A stretch of 51,652 nucleotides of DNA from an uncultured Ruminococcus sp. (GTDB lineage Bacteria > Bacillota > Clostridia > Oscillospirales > Ruminococcaceae), in the NCBI GenBank assembly GCA_934474025.1, contig CAKSMF010000010.1, forward strand, positions 1-51,652, read 5' to 3'. A model generated the notes under the pieces. The model ran no database searches, was not told where the DNA came from, and saw nothing but the letters and a program-made list of their open reading frames with translations. Positions 7,969-18,345 of this stretch are shown here, one piece after another. Each line of letters opens with the position of its first letter. Position 1 is the stretch's first letter. The translations under genes were made by a program, and so were the position numbers.

Positions 7969-8684
7969 TATGATGCCTCCTTTTCGTTTACAATATGCAA
8001 ATAATATTCTTCTATACTTCCGTATTCGGCTACAGCTTCAGAAACACTTATAGTATCTATAATTTTTCCGTTCATCATAACTGAAACTTTAGTGCAGATA
8101 CGTTCTATTTCGCTTGATATATGACTGGATATAAGGACTGTACCGCCTTCATTCTGATACGCTTTCAAAATATTACGTACTTTGGCTGTTCCTTTAATAT
8201 CCAAACTATTGGTTGGTTCATCTAAGATAAGCAATTTCGGATTGCCAAGAATTGCCGCTGCAAAACCTAACCGTTGTTTCATTCCCATTGAAAACTTTCC
8301 AACAGATTCATCTTTATATTTTATAAGCTCCACACTTTCCAGAACTTCATCAATACGATTATCTGAAAGTTCCGGATAAAAACGAAGCAGAATTTTCAAA
8401 TTTTCATATGCTGTAAGATATGTATAAAATGTTGGTTCTTCTATCATACAGCCGACCTGTGACATAACATGATTTTCTGAGTCGGGATTTTTTTCAAATA
8501 TTCTGAATTCTCCGTTATCCGCATGAATTAAACCTGAAATAACTTTCATTATAGTTGTTTTTCCGCTTCCATTAGGACCAAGCAATCCATAAATTTCTCC
8601 TTGTTCTACTTTCATGGATATATCTTCTGCACCACGCTGATTTTTATATTTTTTAGTAAGATTTATTGTTTCTAATGCATACAT
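7968..8684 (-). CDS. ABC transporter ATP-binding protein (lantibiotic-immunity/BcrA-like)
   Basis: 238 residues from MYALETINLTKKYKNQRG; the AGAGGTGAT site precedes this ATG and an upstream in-frame ATG lacks one. All ABC ATPase motifs are present: Walker A GPNGSGKTT (about 35-43), Q-loop QVGCMIEEPTFY, signature FSMGMKQRLGFA (SMGMK variant of LSGGQ), Walker B LLILDEPTNSLD and switch SSHISSE. The SMGMK variant and size fit the BcrA/NatA type that pairs with small ABC-2 permeases. It is coupled to the permease downstream and follows a secreted-protein gene across a hairpin spacer. Likely exports a peptide or lipid-like substrate. Confidence 0.9.
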   Translation of the reverse strand: MYALETINLTKKYKNQRGAEDISMKVEQGEIYGLLGPNGSGKTTIMKVISGLIHADNGEFRIFEKNPDSENHVMSQVGCMIEEPTFYTYLTAYENLKILLRFYPELSDNRIDEVLESVELIKYKDESVGKFSMGMKQRLGFAAAILGNPKLLILDEPTNSLDIKGTAKVRNILKAYQNEGGTVLISSHISSEIERICTKVSVMMNGKIIDTISVSEAVAEYGSIEEYYLHIVNEKEAS

Positions 8685-8709
8685 TTTTATCACCTCTTGT
8701 ATTCCCCAA

Positions 8710-8736
8710 AACCGCCGAAACAAAAATCCGGCGGTT
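8710..8736. terminator. GC-rich hairpin between secreted-protein gene and ABC operon
   Basis: 8-bp stem AACCGCCG (8710-8717) / CGGCGGTT (8729-8736). On the plus strand it is followed by ATTTTTT; on the minus strand, in the direction of these genes, only by a weak TTTTGGGG. It may be a partial attenuator separating the two genes, or a plus-strand terminator. Confidence 0.55.
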
Positions 8737-8767
8737 ATTTTTTCAGGGAAATTATCTGCTTAGTGAA

Positions 8768-9601
8768 TTAGTTTTCGCTTTCATCTTCAAGTGAAGATAC
8801 CTTTTGCATAGATGATGTATCTATCATCTGAGGTGTTGTTGAACCGATATCAGTAATATTTGCATCTACTGTAACTTCAACTTGTGTATCTTTTCCGTCT
8901 GATGTCTGACCACTCATAACAATAGTCATATTCTGTGCTGATAAATTGCCTTTAGAAATATCAGCGTCCATAGATACACTTTCAATGCGAGCATTCTGTG
9001 CAATAGGGAATTCTTGTAATAGTATATCGTCTAAATTGTTTTTGCTTTCGTCAGCTGGTTTTCCGGTATTGATTTCTGTAAATACAGATGCAGCAACATT
9101 GGCGATTTCAGGAATCTGCACATCAGTTAATGTAATGGAAACAGTATCACCATTAATTGTGAACTGATTTGTCAAATCTCCTACAAATAAGTCCGCTGTC
9201 ATTTCTGCAAGCTTAATCATATTCGGAGTAAGCTGTTCATGTTTGTCCGACTTTTCCTTTCTATTTTTTTCTGTGTATTGGTTGCCATCACTTTTGACTT
9301 TAATATTACCGTCGGAATATTCCTCATGAACAATACTGTTTCCGGAAACATCTGCTGTAACATTAGCATATTGAGCATCTGCTGACTTTTCATAGATACC
9401 GTATCCGCTTGCAATGACTTTGCCGTTTTGTTTCATCTGTACAGTAGCCTGAGCAGTTAAATTGTCCTCGCTGATTGTGCTGACTACGGCTGACTTGTAG
9501 GTTTCATAAGGGTTTCCTGAAGCATAGGCAATTACGCCTGCTGTTCCAAGCAATGTGAGACCTGCTGCCATACAAACAGCTGTGATTTTTTTAGTTTTCA
9601 T
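8768..9601 (-). CDS. secreted or membrane-anchored protein of unknown function
   Basis: 277 residues with an N-terminal signal or anchor (KK then hydrophobic residues 9-27, ending VIAYASG). The rest is a hydrophilic, Thr/Ser/Asn-rich beta-strand-like domain without Cys in the mature part, e.g. TVSITLTDVQIPEIANVAASVF and GKDTQVEVTVDANITDIGS. AAAGGATGATTTG ribosome site. It precedes the ABC transporter genes on the same strand, so it may be a substrate-binding or sensing companion, but no domain is recognised. Clostridia often carry a DUF-type extracellular protein beside BcrA-like transporters. Confidence 0.75.
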   Translation of the reverse strand: MKTKKITAVCMAAGLTLLGTAGVIAYASGNPYETYKSAVVSTISEDNLTAQATVQMKQNGKVIASGYGIYEKSADAQYANVTADVSGNSIVHEEYSDGNIKVKSDGNQYTEKNRKEKSDKHEQLTPNMIKLAEMTADLFVGDLTNQFTINGDTVSITLTDVQIPEIANVAASVFTEINTGKPADESKNNLDDILLQEFPIAQNARIESVSMDADISKGNLSAQNMTIVMSGQTSDGKDTQVEVTVDANITDIGSTTPQMIDTSSMQKVSSLEDESEN

Positions 9602-9717
9602 TCAAATCATCCTTTCGGTTTATTTTCCTCCTTTGAGGTTGATTATATTATAAATCGCCCAAATAAACAGAAATTAACTCAATTATAAACTAAAGATAAA
9701 ACATAATTAAAACTTAT

Positions 9718-9751
9718 ATAAAAAAATACGCACACCCGAAAGTGTACATAT
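9718..9751 (-). terminator. terminator of the drug/metabolite transporter gene
   Basis: On the minus strand, a 10-bp stem (two G-T pairs) spans 9726-9735 and 9742-9751 and is followed by a T7 run, directly after the transporter stop. Confidence 0.6.
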
Positions 9752-9757
9752 TCTGAA

Positions 9758-10596
9758 TCATATTACCAACAATAATGTTCCTATTGTCATAAGTAAAAGA
9801 CCGAGCAGGGACTTTTTTGTTAATTTTTCTTTCAGTATAAAATAAGAAAATGCAATAGTTACAAGAATACTCAGCTTATCTATAGGAACAACTACACTTG
9901 CCGGACCGTCCTGCAAAGCTTTATAATAACAAAGCCATGACAAACCTGTAGTAAGTCCGGAAAAACATATAAACAACAGATTTTTTTAATTTCATTTTGT
10001 TTTCGTGTTACAAAGACCATAATCCATGCCATAACAAGAACAACTATTGTTCTTATTGCTGTTCCTAAATTGGAATCTATTCCACTTATTCCGATTTTAC
10101 CCAGAATTGATGTAAGGCTTGCAAAAACTGCCGAAAATACAGCATACCAGAACCAGCTAAAACCTTTTGTTTCTTTATCTGTCTGTTTTTTAGTTATCAT
10201 CAAATATGTGCCTATTCCGATAAGAATCATACAAATAATTTTAATGGCATTCAGTTGTTCATTCAATATAATGAAAGCAAGCAACATAGTTAATATTGTA
10301 CTAGATTTGTCAATAGGAGCTACTTTGTTAACATCACCTACTTGCAAAGCCTTGAAATAACAAAGCCAACTACTTCCTGTTGCAAGTCCGGACAGTATCA
10401 GAAACAATAGTGTTTTTCAGGTAATACTACTTATACCACTGACAGCACCAGTTATTCCTGCCATAAACCACGAAAAAAGCAATATAATTATTGTTCTTAT
10501 TGCCGTTGCAACTGTAGAATCAGTATTTTTAATGCCAATTTTTGCAAGAACAGCAGTAATTCCTGCAAAAAATGCTGAACCAAATGTAAGCCACAT
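9758..10596 (-). pseudogene. EamA/DMT-family transporter with an in-frame stop and a frameshift
   Basis: About 280 codons encoding two EamA repeats, ten membrane segments in the intact form. The gene starts at 10596 (MWLTFGSAFFAG, AAGGTGAT site). Codon 60 is TGA (10417-10419), between ISSIT and KTLLFLILSG. The second lesion is in an A7 run at 9981-9987, where one more A would join EIKK to NLLFICFSGLTTG. The internal duplication is clear: FLILSGLATGSSWLCYFKALQ in repeat one and FICFSGLTTGLSWLCYYKALQ in repeat two, each followed by a PIDK motif. Substrate unknown. The substitution stop argues for real decay, not only base-calling error. Confidence 0.85.
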
Positions 10597-10607
10597 TATA
10601 AATCACC

Positions 10608-11287
10608 TTATGCTTTAAAACGATATCCTGCTCCCCATACTGTTTCGATGTAGTGGGGATTTGAGGGGTCATCTTCAATTTTTTCACGGAGTCTGTTGAT
10701 ATGAACTGCTACAGTTGCATTATCACCCATAGCGTCCAGTCCCCATATTCGTTCGTATAATGTTTCTTTATCGAACACCATATCAGCATTAGTTACTAAA
10801 AAAAGCAAAAATTCATATTCTTTATTTTTAAGAATAATTTCCTTATCCTTTACAAATACTCTATGGGATTTTGGATTTATACGAATTGCACCTACTATAA
10901 TATCCGGCTGAATTTCCTGAACACTGCCTTTAAGACGATTATAGACTGCAATATGTGCTTGTACTCGGGCAACAAGTTCACCCAGTGAAAACGGTTTTAC
11001 TATGTAATCATCAGCACCAATTCCGAGTCCTCTTATCTTGTCGATATCTTCCTTTTTTGCCGTTACCATAAGAATAGGAATATCAAGCCGTTCACGCAGT
11101 TTTCTGCATATAGTAAAACCGTCTATCCCCGGAAGCATCAGGTCAACTGAAAATCTTCTTTTAATGCTGTATTCATACCGCTTATGCCGTCAGTTTCAAT
11201 TTTAACATTAAAACCGTTTATTTCAAGAAAATCACGTTCAATTTCTGCAATAGCAACGTCATCTTCTATAATCAGAATTTTATTCAT
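10608..11287 (-). pseudogene. OmpR-family response regulator with a receiver-domain deletion
   Basis: Receiver plus winged-helix regulator. The N-terminus MNKILIIEDDVAIAEIERDF (start 11287) is in one frame; from DLMLPGIDGF to the end is in another. Near 11143-11150 the codons for the usual hydrophobic strand before the phospho-acceptor Asp are missing, an out-of-frame deletion between short TTG-containing repeats. Downstream the K in the IVKPFSLGEL motif and the OmpR DNA-binding domain (KNKEYEFLLFLVTNADMVF ... VWGAGYRFKA) are intact. It overlaps the end of the kinase gene upstream. The truncated downstream frame could still make a DNA-binding domain, but no signalling would be expected. Confidence 0.85.
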
Positions 11288-12730
11288 GCTGTTCCTCCTT
11301 TGGAATTGTCATAATAATACACAATCCTTTTGGCTGTAAATTTTCTGCAAGGATTGAACCGCCAAAACGTTCTAATATTTTAGCAGTAATAGCAAGTCTG
11401 AGTCCGCTTCCCTTGTTCGGATTATTTCTTGAGGGGTCACTCCGTAAAATACATCAAACAATTTTGGCAAAGCATCAATTGAAACACCCGGACCGTTATC
11501 GTCTATTATTAAGTTTACGTTTTCGTGGAGATTTTCACAACGTATCATTACATTAACTGTTTCTCCGTCCTTGTATTTCAAACTATTTTCCAAAATATTA
11601 GTAACTGCACTTCTTAATTGAACAGGGTCAGCATAAACTTGCAAATCAGTCGGAATATCTTTACAGATTATATTCATTCCTTTTTCAAGATACTCTTTTT
11701 TATTTGATGAAACTACATATAAAATTTCCTGACCGATATTGAGTTTTTCCGGATAAAACGGACAATCTCCCAAATCAAGCTTTGAAAAGAGAAATAATTT
11801 ATCAACCATTCTGTCAATGTCATTAGCTTTGGCAAGAATAATTTTCATATATTTTTGTTGCATTTGCGGTGTTGAGGCAACTCCTTCAATAAGACCTTCA
11901 ATATATGCTTTTACAGATGTTAAAGGCGTTCGCAGGTCATGAGAAATACCAGCTATTAGTTCTTTTCGATTTTGTTCATTTTTTTGAGTAATTTCAACTG
12001 ATTCTTTCAATCTTGTTGCCATGTCGTTGAAATCTTCACAGACACTTTGAAATTCATCTTTTCCGTTGTATTCAATTCGATAATCAAGATTTCCATCACG
12101 GATTTGGCGTACACCATTTGTCAGAATATCAAGAGGAACTTCAATTTTCTTAAAAACAAACTTTATAAGAAAACGATTAGTAATAATTAGTGCAACAATT
12201 ATAAGAATACACAGAATTACAATAATATTTGTCACAAGAAACTCATTATATTGATTTTCCCGAATTTCGCTACTGCTATAAATGAGAACATGATATGTTA
12301 TACTGTTTACAAGTATTTTTTCTCCATAAATGCAAGCTCCATTCACAGAAACAGTACCTTCAGCACCTAAGCTTCCCATTGCAGAGATAAGAGAGGATTC
12401 TATTTCATTATTACTTCCGATATCACAAACAATTCCTGTATCATCATATATTTCCAGCCTTATATTCTGAGATTCAAGATATTTTTCAACTGTATGATAT
12501 AATCTGGAATCCTTTATATCTTCCTTATTTTTAAGAAATTCCCTTGACTGCTCTATAAGGATTGTGTGTATATATGAAAGATTATTTTCATGAACGCTTT
12601 CGTCCATAAACTGCTTATAAAACAAGTTGAAAAATGCAAATGAGGATATAAAAATAATCAAAATACTTGCCAGAGCCGGAATAATCAACATCAAAATATT
12701 TAAAAGAAATAAACGCTTTTTAATAGTCAA
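11280..12730 (-). pseudogene. HAMP-containing sensor histidine kinase, frameshifted in the ATPase domain
   Basis: Two membrane segments (about residues 8-32 and 160-183) flank an extracellular sensor. A HAMP segment, the H-box HDLRTPLTSVKAYIEG and the N-box NILENSLKYKDG with DDNGPGVS follow. Near 11443-11446 the frame breaks after LFDVFY. Adding one base restores S-D-P-S-R-N-N-P-N-KGSGL and runs to the stop at 11280, which overlaps the response-regulator start. The restored G2 box reads GSGLRLA instead of GSGLGLA, a second lesion. The start appears to be TTG (12730) with a poor ribosome site, so the 5' end may also be damaged. Kinase first and regulator second is the reverse of the common order. 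Confidence 0.85.
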
Positions 12731-12740
12731 AAAAATCAGT

Positions 12741-13115
12741 TCATTTCATATGTAATAATATTATTATATCACTTTTTTTATTTTCGTCAATCTGTTCTGA
12801 CTTAAAAGATAAGGATTTTAAAAATTGCATTCCCCATATTACAGCACCACCAATCAGAAAATATACAATACTGAATGTATCAAAAGATAAAGCCGGCTGT
12901 GGAGTATCCAAAGTAGTTGGATCCATGACAATAGCATAAAGTGAACCTAACATTAATCCAATAATAAGATAGACTGTAGATGCTCTGTGTTTATCAAGTG
13001 CCATTCTGATTATCTTTATAATAGCGATAATTCCTGTAATAACTCCTAATCCAAATACTATCACTACTGGAAGTGACTGAAAATTAAAATGCAGAATTTC
13101 TTTTTTATATATTTT
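12741..13115 (-). pseudogene. 3' fragment of a DUF368 (PopT-type) polyprenyl-phosphate transporter
   Basis: Only the last approximately 120 residues are present: three hydrophobic segments with IIRMALDKHRASTVYLIIGL and MDPTTLDTPQPALSFDTFSI, matching the C-terminal end of DUF368 proteins. Intact members are about 270-300 residues. Members have been shown to recycle undecaprenyl phosphate. The fragment begins abruptly next to the stop of the TetR gene, so a deletion fused the two loci. No ribosome site fits its first codons, so expression is unlikely. Confidence 0.65.
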
Positions 13116-13127
13116 TGGCACAGCTTT

Positions 13128-13685
13128 TCACAGCGGATTCCAGTGAATTGCGTAAAATAATGGAAATACAATGGATACTTTTTCATCATTTGATACATCT
13201 TCTGATTTCAGTAAATCAACAAGTTCACCTGCAAGTCCCTCTGTATAAAAATTACATATTATCTTTTTGCAGTCGGAATCTGCATGAATATTTTCTTTCT
13301 GTTCAATTTGTTCAATAATTGACATACATATGCTTTGAAAATCATGATTTAAAAAACGTTTCAATTCATCTCTGCCTATTGAATCATAAGCACATTTAAT
13401 CATATGACTGTTTTTACGGATATAATGAATGGCAAAACGTAATGCATCTTCTAATTCATTCAGTAAATCGAATTTTTTTACTATATCTACAGCTTCCTGC
13501 TCAAGTGTCCATTTCAGTAAGTTAGGAACGTCCTGAAAATGATAGTAAAAAGTTTTTCTATTCAATCCGCAATCGTTAACAATATCTGTTACTGTGATTT
13601 TTGACAGAGACTTTTTCTCCATAAGTTTTTTTAATGAAGAAGAAAGTGATTTTTTAGTATTTAATATAGTTACTTCATGTTTCAT
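13128..13685 (-). CDS. TetR/AcrR-family regulator
   Basis: 185 residues. The N-terminal DNA-binding domain is classical: KKSLSSSLKKLMEKKSLSKITVTDIVNDCGLNRKTFYYHFQD (about residues 11-52) contains the helix-turn-helix. The C-terminus (about 60-185) is the ligand/dimer domain, of the dihydroxyacetone-kinase-regulator-like type common in clostridia. It is divergent from an ABC transporter (ATPase plus FtsX permease) gene pair; the intergenic region carries a perfect 12-bp inverted repeat overlapping the transporter promoter. It is the obvious repressor of that operon. GGGAGATG ribosome site. The transporter it would control is itself broken. Confidence 0.85.
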   Translation of the reverse strand: MKHEVTILNTKKSLSSSLKKLMEKKSLSKITVTDIVNDCGLNRKTFYYHFQDVPNLLKWTLEQEAVDIVKKFDLLNELEDALRFAIHYIRKNSHMIKCAYDSIGRDELKRFLNHDFQSICMSIIEQIEQKENIHADSDCKKIICNFYTEGLAGELVDLLKSEDVSNDEKVSIVFPLFYAIHWNPL

Positions 13686-13744
13686 TTTATCATCTCCCTT
13701 ATATTATTATACAACTGTCCACTAAAAAAATCAATAATTATTTC

Positions 13745-13758
13745 TGGTCATCTGACCA
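13745..13758. promoter_or_regulatory. palindrome TGGTCA-TC-TGACCA
   Basis: Perfect 6-bp arms with a 2-base centre, 60 bases upstream of the TetR start codon. Likely an operator in the regulator's own promoter, possibly a second site of the TetR protein or of another regulator. Confidence 0.5.
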
Positions 13759-13767
13759 TCAATTTAT

Positions 13768-13838
13768 ACACATTTGTCCTATTTTTACCCAGATATCCTA
13801 TATTGACCATTGCATTTTTACGGACAAATGTGTAGAAT
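13768..13838. promoter_or_regulatory. TetR operator pair and transporter promoter
   Basis: Perfect 12-bp inverted arms ACACATTTGTCC (13768-13779) and GGACAAATGTGT (13822-13833) are separated by 42 bases. The right arm covers the spacer and first -10 base of a promoter reading right: TTGCAT (13810-13815), 17 bases, TAGAAT (13833-13838). A protein on the right arm would block the transporter promoter; the left arm would lie towards the TetR promoter, and looping between arms is possible. Confidence 0.7.
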
Positions 13839-13871
13839 AATAGTATCAAAACTTAAAAAGGAGAGATGAAC

Positions 13872-14572
13872 ATGGCTTATATAAAAATGGTCAACAGTTG
13901 CAAAACATATCATATGGGTAACAGTACGATTTATGCTAACTGTGATGTTTCCTTTTCAGTAGAAAAAGACGAACTTGCGATTATACTTGGTTCTTCCGGT
14001 GCAGGAAAATCCACTGTATTAAACATTCTTGGCGGTATGGATTCCAACGACAGCGGAAAAGTAATTATTGATGGCAAGGATATTTCAAAATATAACAGAA
14101 ATCAACTTACTGCATATCGCCGTACCGATGTGGGATTTGTTTTTCAGTTCTATAATCTGGTACAGAATCTGACAGCAAAAGAAAATGTTGAACTTGCCTC
14201 CGAAATAGTGGAACACGCACTTGACCCCATAACAGTTCTAAATGATGTAGGACTTTCTGACAGAATAAATAATTTTCCTGCACAGCTTTCGGGCGGTGAA
14301 CAACAAAGAGTAGCAATTGCAAGGGCAATAGCAAAAATCCTAAAATATTGCTTTGTGATGAACCAACAGGTGCTTTGGATTATAACACGGGAAAACAAAT
14401 TCTTCAAATCTTGCAGGACATGAGCAGAAAAAAAGGGGCAACTGTTATAATAGTTACTCATAATGCAGCAATAGCTCCGATTGCAGACAGAGTAATCCAT
14501 ATGCATGATGCACACGTCAGCCGTATTGAAGAAAATCCGAATCCTAAAAAAATTGCTGATATAGAATGGTAG
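13872..14572 (+). pseudogene. MacB/LolD-type ABC ATPase, frameshifted at an A5 run
   Basis: About 233 codons from MAYIKMVNSCKTYHMG; the GGAGAG site fits the ATG at 13872 better than the one six bases earlier. Walker A GSSGAGKST, Q-loop FVFQFYNLVQNLTA and signature LSGGEQQRVAIARAIA are in the first frame. The frame then breaks in the run of five A at 14333-14337; six A would give AKNPKILLCDEPTGALD, placing Walker B and the switch His (VTHNAAIAP) in the second frame, which ends at 14572. It is paired with the FtsX-type permease ten bases downstream. Confidence 0.9.
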
Positions 14573-14582
14573 GTGCATTATT

Positions 14583-17500
14583 ATGAAAAAGAAAGCACTG
14601 AATAAAGATATTCGCAAAAGTTTTTCCAAATCTAAAGGCAGATTTATTTCTATTGCGTGTCTGATTGCTTTAGGTTCATTTGCCCTTGTCTGATTACAGG
14701 TAACTGGTTCTAATATGCGTAAAACAAGCAATGATTACTTCAAAAAATATAATACTGCCGACCTTACTGTTATCGGAAGTATGGGAATAGATGATGATAA
14801 CGCATCAGCAATAAACAGCCTTCAGGGAATAGAAAACGTAGAATATGGATATCTGAAAGATGTAGTAATAGAACAAACATCAAAAAGTTGTCGTATTTTT
14901 TCGCTTGGAGAAAACATTTCCGAATACGAAGTCGTAAGCAGAAGACTTCCTGAAAAATCAGATGAAATTGCTTTTTCTGACGCATCAAAAGAAAATTATA
15001 AATTAGGTGATACCATAACTTTTGAAGAAAAGGAAGATTCATCAGGAAATACTGTACTTAAAAACAAAACATTTACTATTGTTGGATTTATACATTCTTC
15101 TGAAATTATCTCCTGTGTAAATCAAGGACAGTCAACCGCCGGTTCTGGTGAACTTAACAGTTATGCAGTTGTGACCGAAGATGCATTTGATTGTGATTAC
15201 TTCATGATTGCAAGAATGACATTTCAGGATACCAAAGGACTTGACCCTTATTCAGATGAATATACAGATATAATCCAAAATCATAAATCACAGCTTGAAG
15301 AAATTATGAAAAGTCAATCCGAAAAAAGACTGGAATCCATAAAAGAAAAATATCAAAGCGAAATAGACGAAGGACGCCAAAAAATTTCTGACGCAAAATC
15401 TGAACTTTCAGATGCCGAAACAAAATTAAATGATGCAGATTCACAAATAAAAGATGCAGAACAAAAAATTCAGGACAGTCAAACAGAACTTGACAGCAAA
15501 GTCAATGAAGCACAACAGCAAATTGATGAAAATCAAAAGAAACTTGAAGATTCTGAAAAACAATTGACTGACGGAAAAACACAGCTTGCTTCTGCTAAAG
15601 CTCAGCTTGATGACGCTCAGGCACAGATTGCAGAATCTGAAAATCAGATTACTGCCGAAAAACAAGCTGAATACAATCAGCAACAAACCGCATTTTCAGA
15701 AAAAATGGAAAAATATCAGAAAAATGTTGATACTCTTAATTCTGCACAGCAAGAACTTGATACAAAACAAACTCAATTAGAATCTGCAAAATCACAATAT
15801 GAAAACGGTATCGCAGAACTTAAAGCAGGCATTAATCAATTAGAACAGATATTACAAAATCCACAGATTTCATATGAAGAAAAAACTCAATATACTGCAC
15901 AGTTAGATGCAACACAAACAAAATTACAAGAAACACAAGACAGCCATAATTCATTCTTAAGCGAACAGTATGAACCGGCAATAGAACAGATTCTTGTGGC
16001 TCAACAGGAAATTGACAGCAAAAACACAGAACTGAATACCGCAAAAGAACAACTTGACGAAGCTGAAAGTCAACTTAATGAAGCTCAGTTGCAATTGACG
16101 GCATCTCAGAATCAGATTTCTCAGGCAGAAACACAACTCAATAACGCTAAAGCACAGTTTGCTGTAAAACAAAATGAATATAACTCAAAAGCAGAAGAAC
16201 TCCAAAGCGGTGAAAATCAACTGTCAAGTGGCAAAAATCAATTGGAGCAGGCAAAAAAAGAACTTGAAAACCAACGTTCTGACGGAGAGTCTCAAATCGA
16301 AGAAGCAAAAGAAACTCTTACAGAAAAAGAACAAGAATATAACGAAAAACTTTCCGAATATAATGAAAAGAAATCTGATGCTGATATTGAAATAAATGAT
16401 AACACAATAAAGCTTGATGACGCTCAAAAAGAAGTAGATAAACTTTCTCTTCCGACATTTTCGGTTTATACACGCCGTGAAATTCCAGGGGCAGAAGGTT
16501 ACAGAACTTACAGCAGTGTATCAGATATTGTTGATGCATTGGCAGATGTATTTCCTATTTTCATGTACTTTGTAGCATCTTTGGTAACATTGACTACTAT
16601 GACAAGATTTGTAGATGAAGAACGTATTAATTCCGGCACATTAAAAGCCTTAGGTTATCAGGAACAGGATATTATTAAAAAATTCACACTTTATGGCTTG
16701 ACTTCTGGTTTAATTGGTGCAGTAGTTGGTATTTTAGCAGGTTTGTATTTACTTCCGAAAATTGCAAATAATGCATATTCACATGGATTTACAGTACCAG
16801 ACATTGAAACGCCATTTCAGCTGGAATGGACAATTATTGCAATTATATTTGCTTTACTTAGTACAGTACTTCCGGCAGTCATTGTGGCAAAAAAAGAATT
16901 ACAGGAAAAACCTTCTGCATTATTGCAACCCAAACCGCCAGCAAATGGTTCTAAAATTCTGCTTGAAAGAATCACTCCTATCTGGAACAGAATGAATTTT
17001 ACACATAAAGTAACAGCAAGAAATATATTCCGTTATAAAAAGCGTATGCTTATGACAATTTTTGGCGTATGCGGTTCAGTTACAATTCTTTTTGCGGGAC
17101 TTAGTGTACAACATTCCATTTCAGGTATAAACGACAGGCAATTCGGAGACATAATTAAATATGACATTATCGTTGCAGAAAACAAGAATCTTGATGAAGA
17201 TGAACAAAAAGAAATTGATGATAAATTATCTGATACCGAAACAGTAAAAAGCTATTCTCCTGTATATTATGAAGAATATTCCATAACCGCAGGAAAATCA
17301 AAAGACAATCAAACTATCAAACTTCTTTGTCCGGAAAATACAGATACTTTTTCAGATTATATTTCCCTTGACAACCGCAAAACAAAAAAACAAATCTCTT
17401 TATCTGATGATGGAGTAGTAATCAGTGAACGACTTTCTAAACTTCTTGATGTTTCAGTAGGAGATACTGTTACACTTAATGATTCTTCCGGTAAATCCGA

Positions 17501-18142
17501 AAATATGAAAGTCGCAGATATAACTGAAATGTATACAGGACACTTTTTATTTGTTAGTCCTGAATATTACGAAAAGTTTTCATCACAGAAATTTTCAGCA
17601 AATGCATATCTTATAAAGCTTTGTGATAGTTCATCTGATAATGCCAATAAAATTGCATCAGAATTTATGAAACTTGACGGAATTGCAGGCATTGTCAAAA
17701 CACTACCATGATTAATCAAATCAATATTATTGTTAAGTCATTGAATAAAATTATGTAGGTTCTGATTATAGTAGCTGTTCTCCTCGGAGTTGTAATTCTT
17801 TACAACCTTACAAATATCAACGTATCCGAAAGAATCAGAGAACTTTCTACAATAAAGGTACTTGGCTTCTTTGATAAAGAAGTAACTCTTTACATCTACC
17901 GTGAAACAATTATTCTGACATTAATAGGAATCCTTACAGGTTTTCTTACAGGTGACTGGCTTTATAAATATATTATTACAGTCGTTCCGCCCGATGAAGT
18001 TATGTTTAATCCGGCACTTTCATTGAGAGCATTTGCTGTACCATTCTTATTGATATCCATAATAACACTGATTCTTGGATTTGTTATAAACCGCCGACTT
18101 AAAAACGTAGATATGCTTGACGCTTTGAAGTCAGTAGAATAA
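14583..18142 (+). pseudogene. FtsX-family ABC permease with a long coiled-coil extracellular domain; three lesions
   Basis: About 1186 codons. The start at 14583 gives a first membrane segment, interrupted by TGA at 14691 (codon 37) where homologues usually have Gly (GSFALV-G-LQVTG). The next 998 codons hold an extracellular beta domain, a heptad-rich coiled coil from about 15290 to 16430 (repeated AQLDDAQAQI-like units), then an FtsX core (SLVTLTTMTRFVDEERINSGTLKALGY) and a second FtsX copy. Near 17705 one base is missing (frame ends KTLP; the next continues MINQINIIVKSLNKIM), and a TAG follows at 17756. Homologous reading continues to 18142. Two nonsense codons plus a frameshift show this copy is dead or very poorly sequenced. 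Intact relatives export or move lipids or peptides. Confidence 0.9.
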
Positions 18143-18157
18143 TATTTATCAGATAAT

Positions 18158-18200
18158 AAACCACCTCATCAAAGGTTATATACCAATGATAAGGTGGTTT
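18158..18200 (+). terminator. terminator after the FtsX permease
   Basis: 14-bp stem with one mismatch, AAACCACCTCATCA (18158-18171) / TGATAAGGTGGTTT (18187-18200), followed by a T-rich stretch. Confidence 0.75.
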
Positions 18201-18232
18201 TGATTTTAATGACATTCTGAAATGAAAACTTG

Positions 18233-18314
18233 TTGCAATTAAATGGAAAATATGCTATAATAAATAAAATATTACAAATAAAACAATGGAACAGATATAT
18301 CTGATTCATTGTTT
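18233..18314 (+). promoter_or_regulatory. two-component operon promoter with a 34-bp leader palindrome
   Basis: TTGCAA (18233-18238), 17 bases, TATAAT (18256-18261). About 20 bases downstream is an imperfect 34-bp palindrome (18281-18314): outer arms AAACAATG / CATTGTTT and inner CAGATATATCTG, with mismatches only in the three bases between. It lies 32 bases before the start codon, where it could be an operator or an RNA hairpin near the ribosome site. Confidence 0.65.
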
Positions 18315-18345
18315 ATATATTGCATAATTAAAAGAGGTTGATAAT

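Noticed and set aside
10417..14693. TGA possibly recoded as an amino acid, since TGA lies in frame in the DMT gene, the FtsX permease and IS orfA.
   Set aside because: Neighbouring intact genes, such as the large lipoprotein (ends AAG TGA) and the replication gene, use TGA as stop, tryptophan is coded by TGG, and the affected genes have other lesions.
15290..16430. DNA tandem repeat in the FtsX permease gene.
   Set aside because: The repetition is at the protein level (heptads of a coiled coil); codons vary and no DNA unit recurs exactly.
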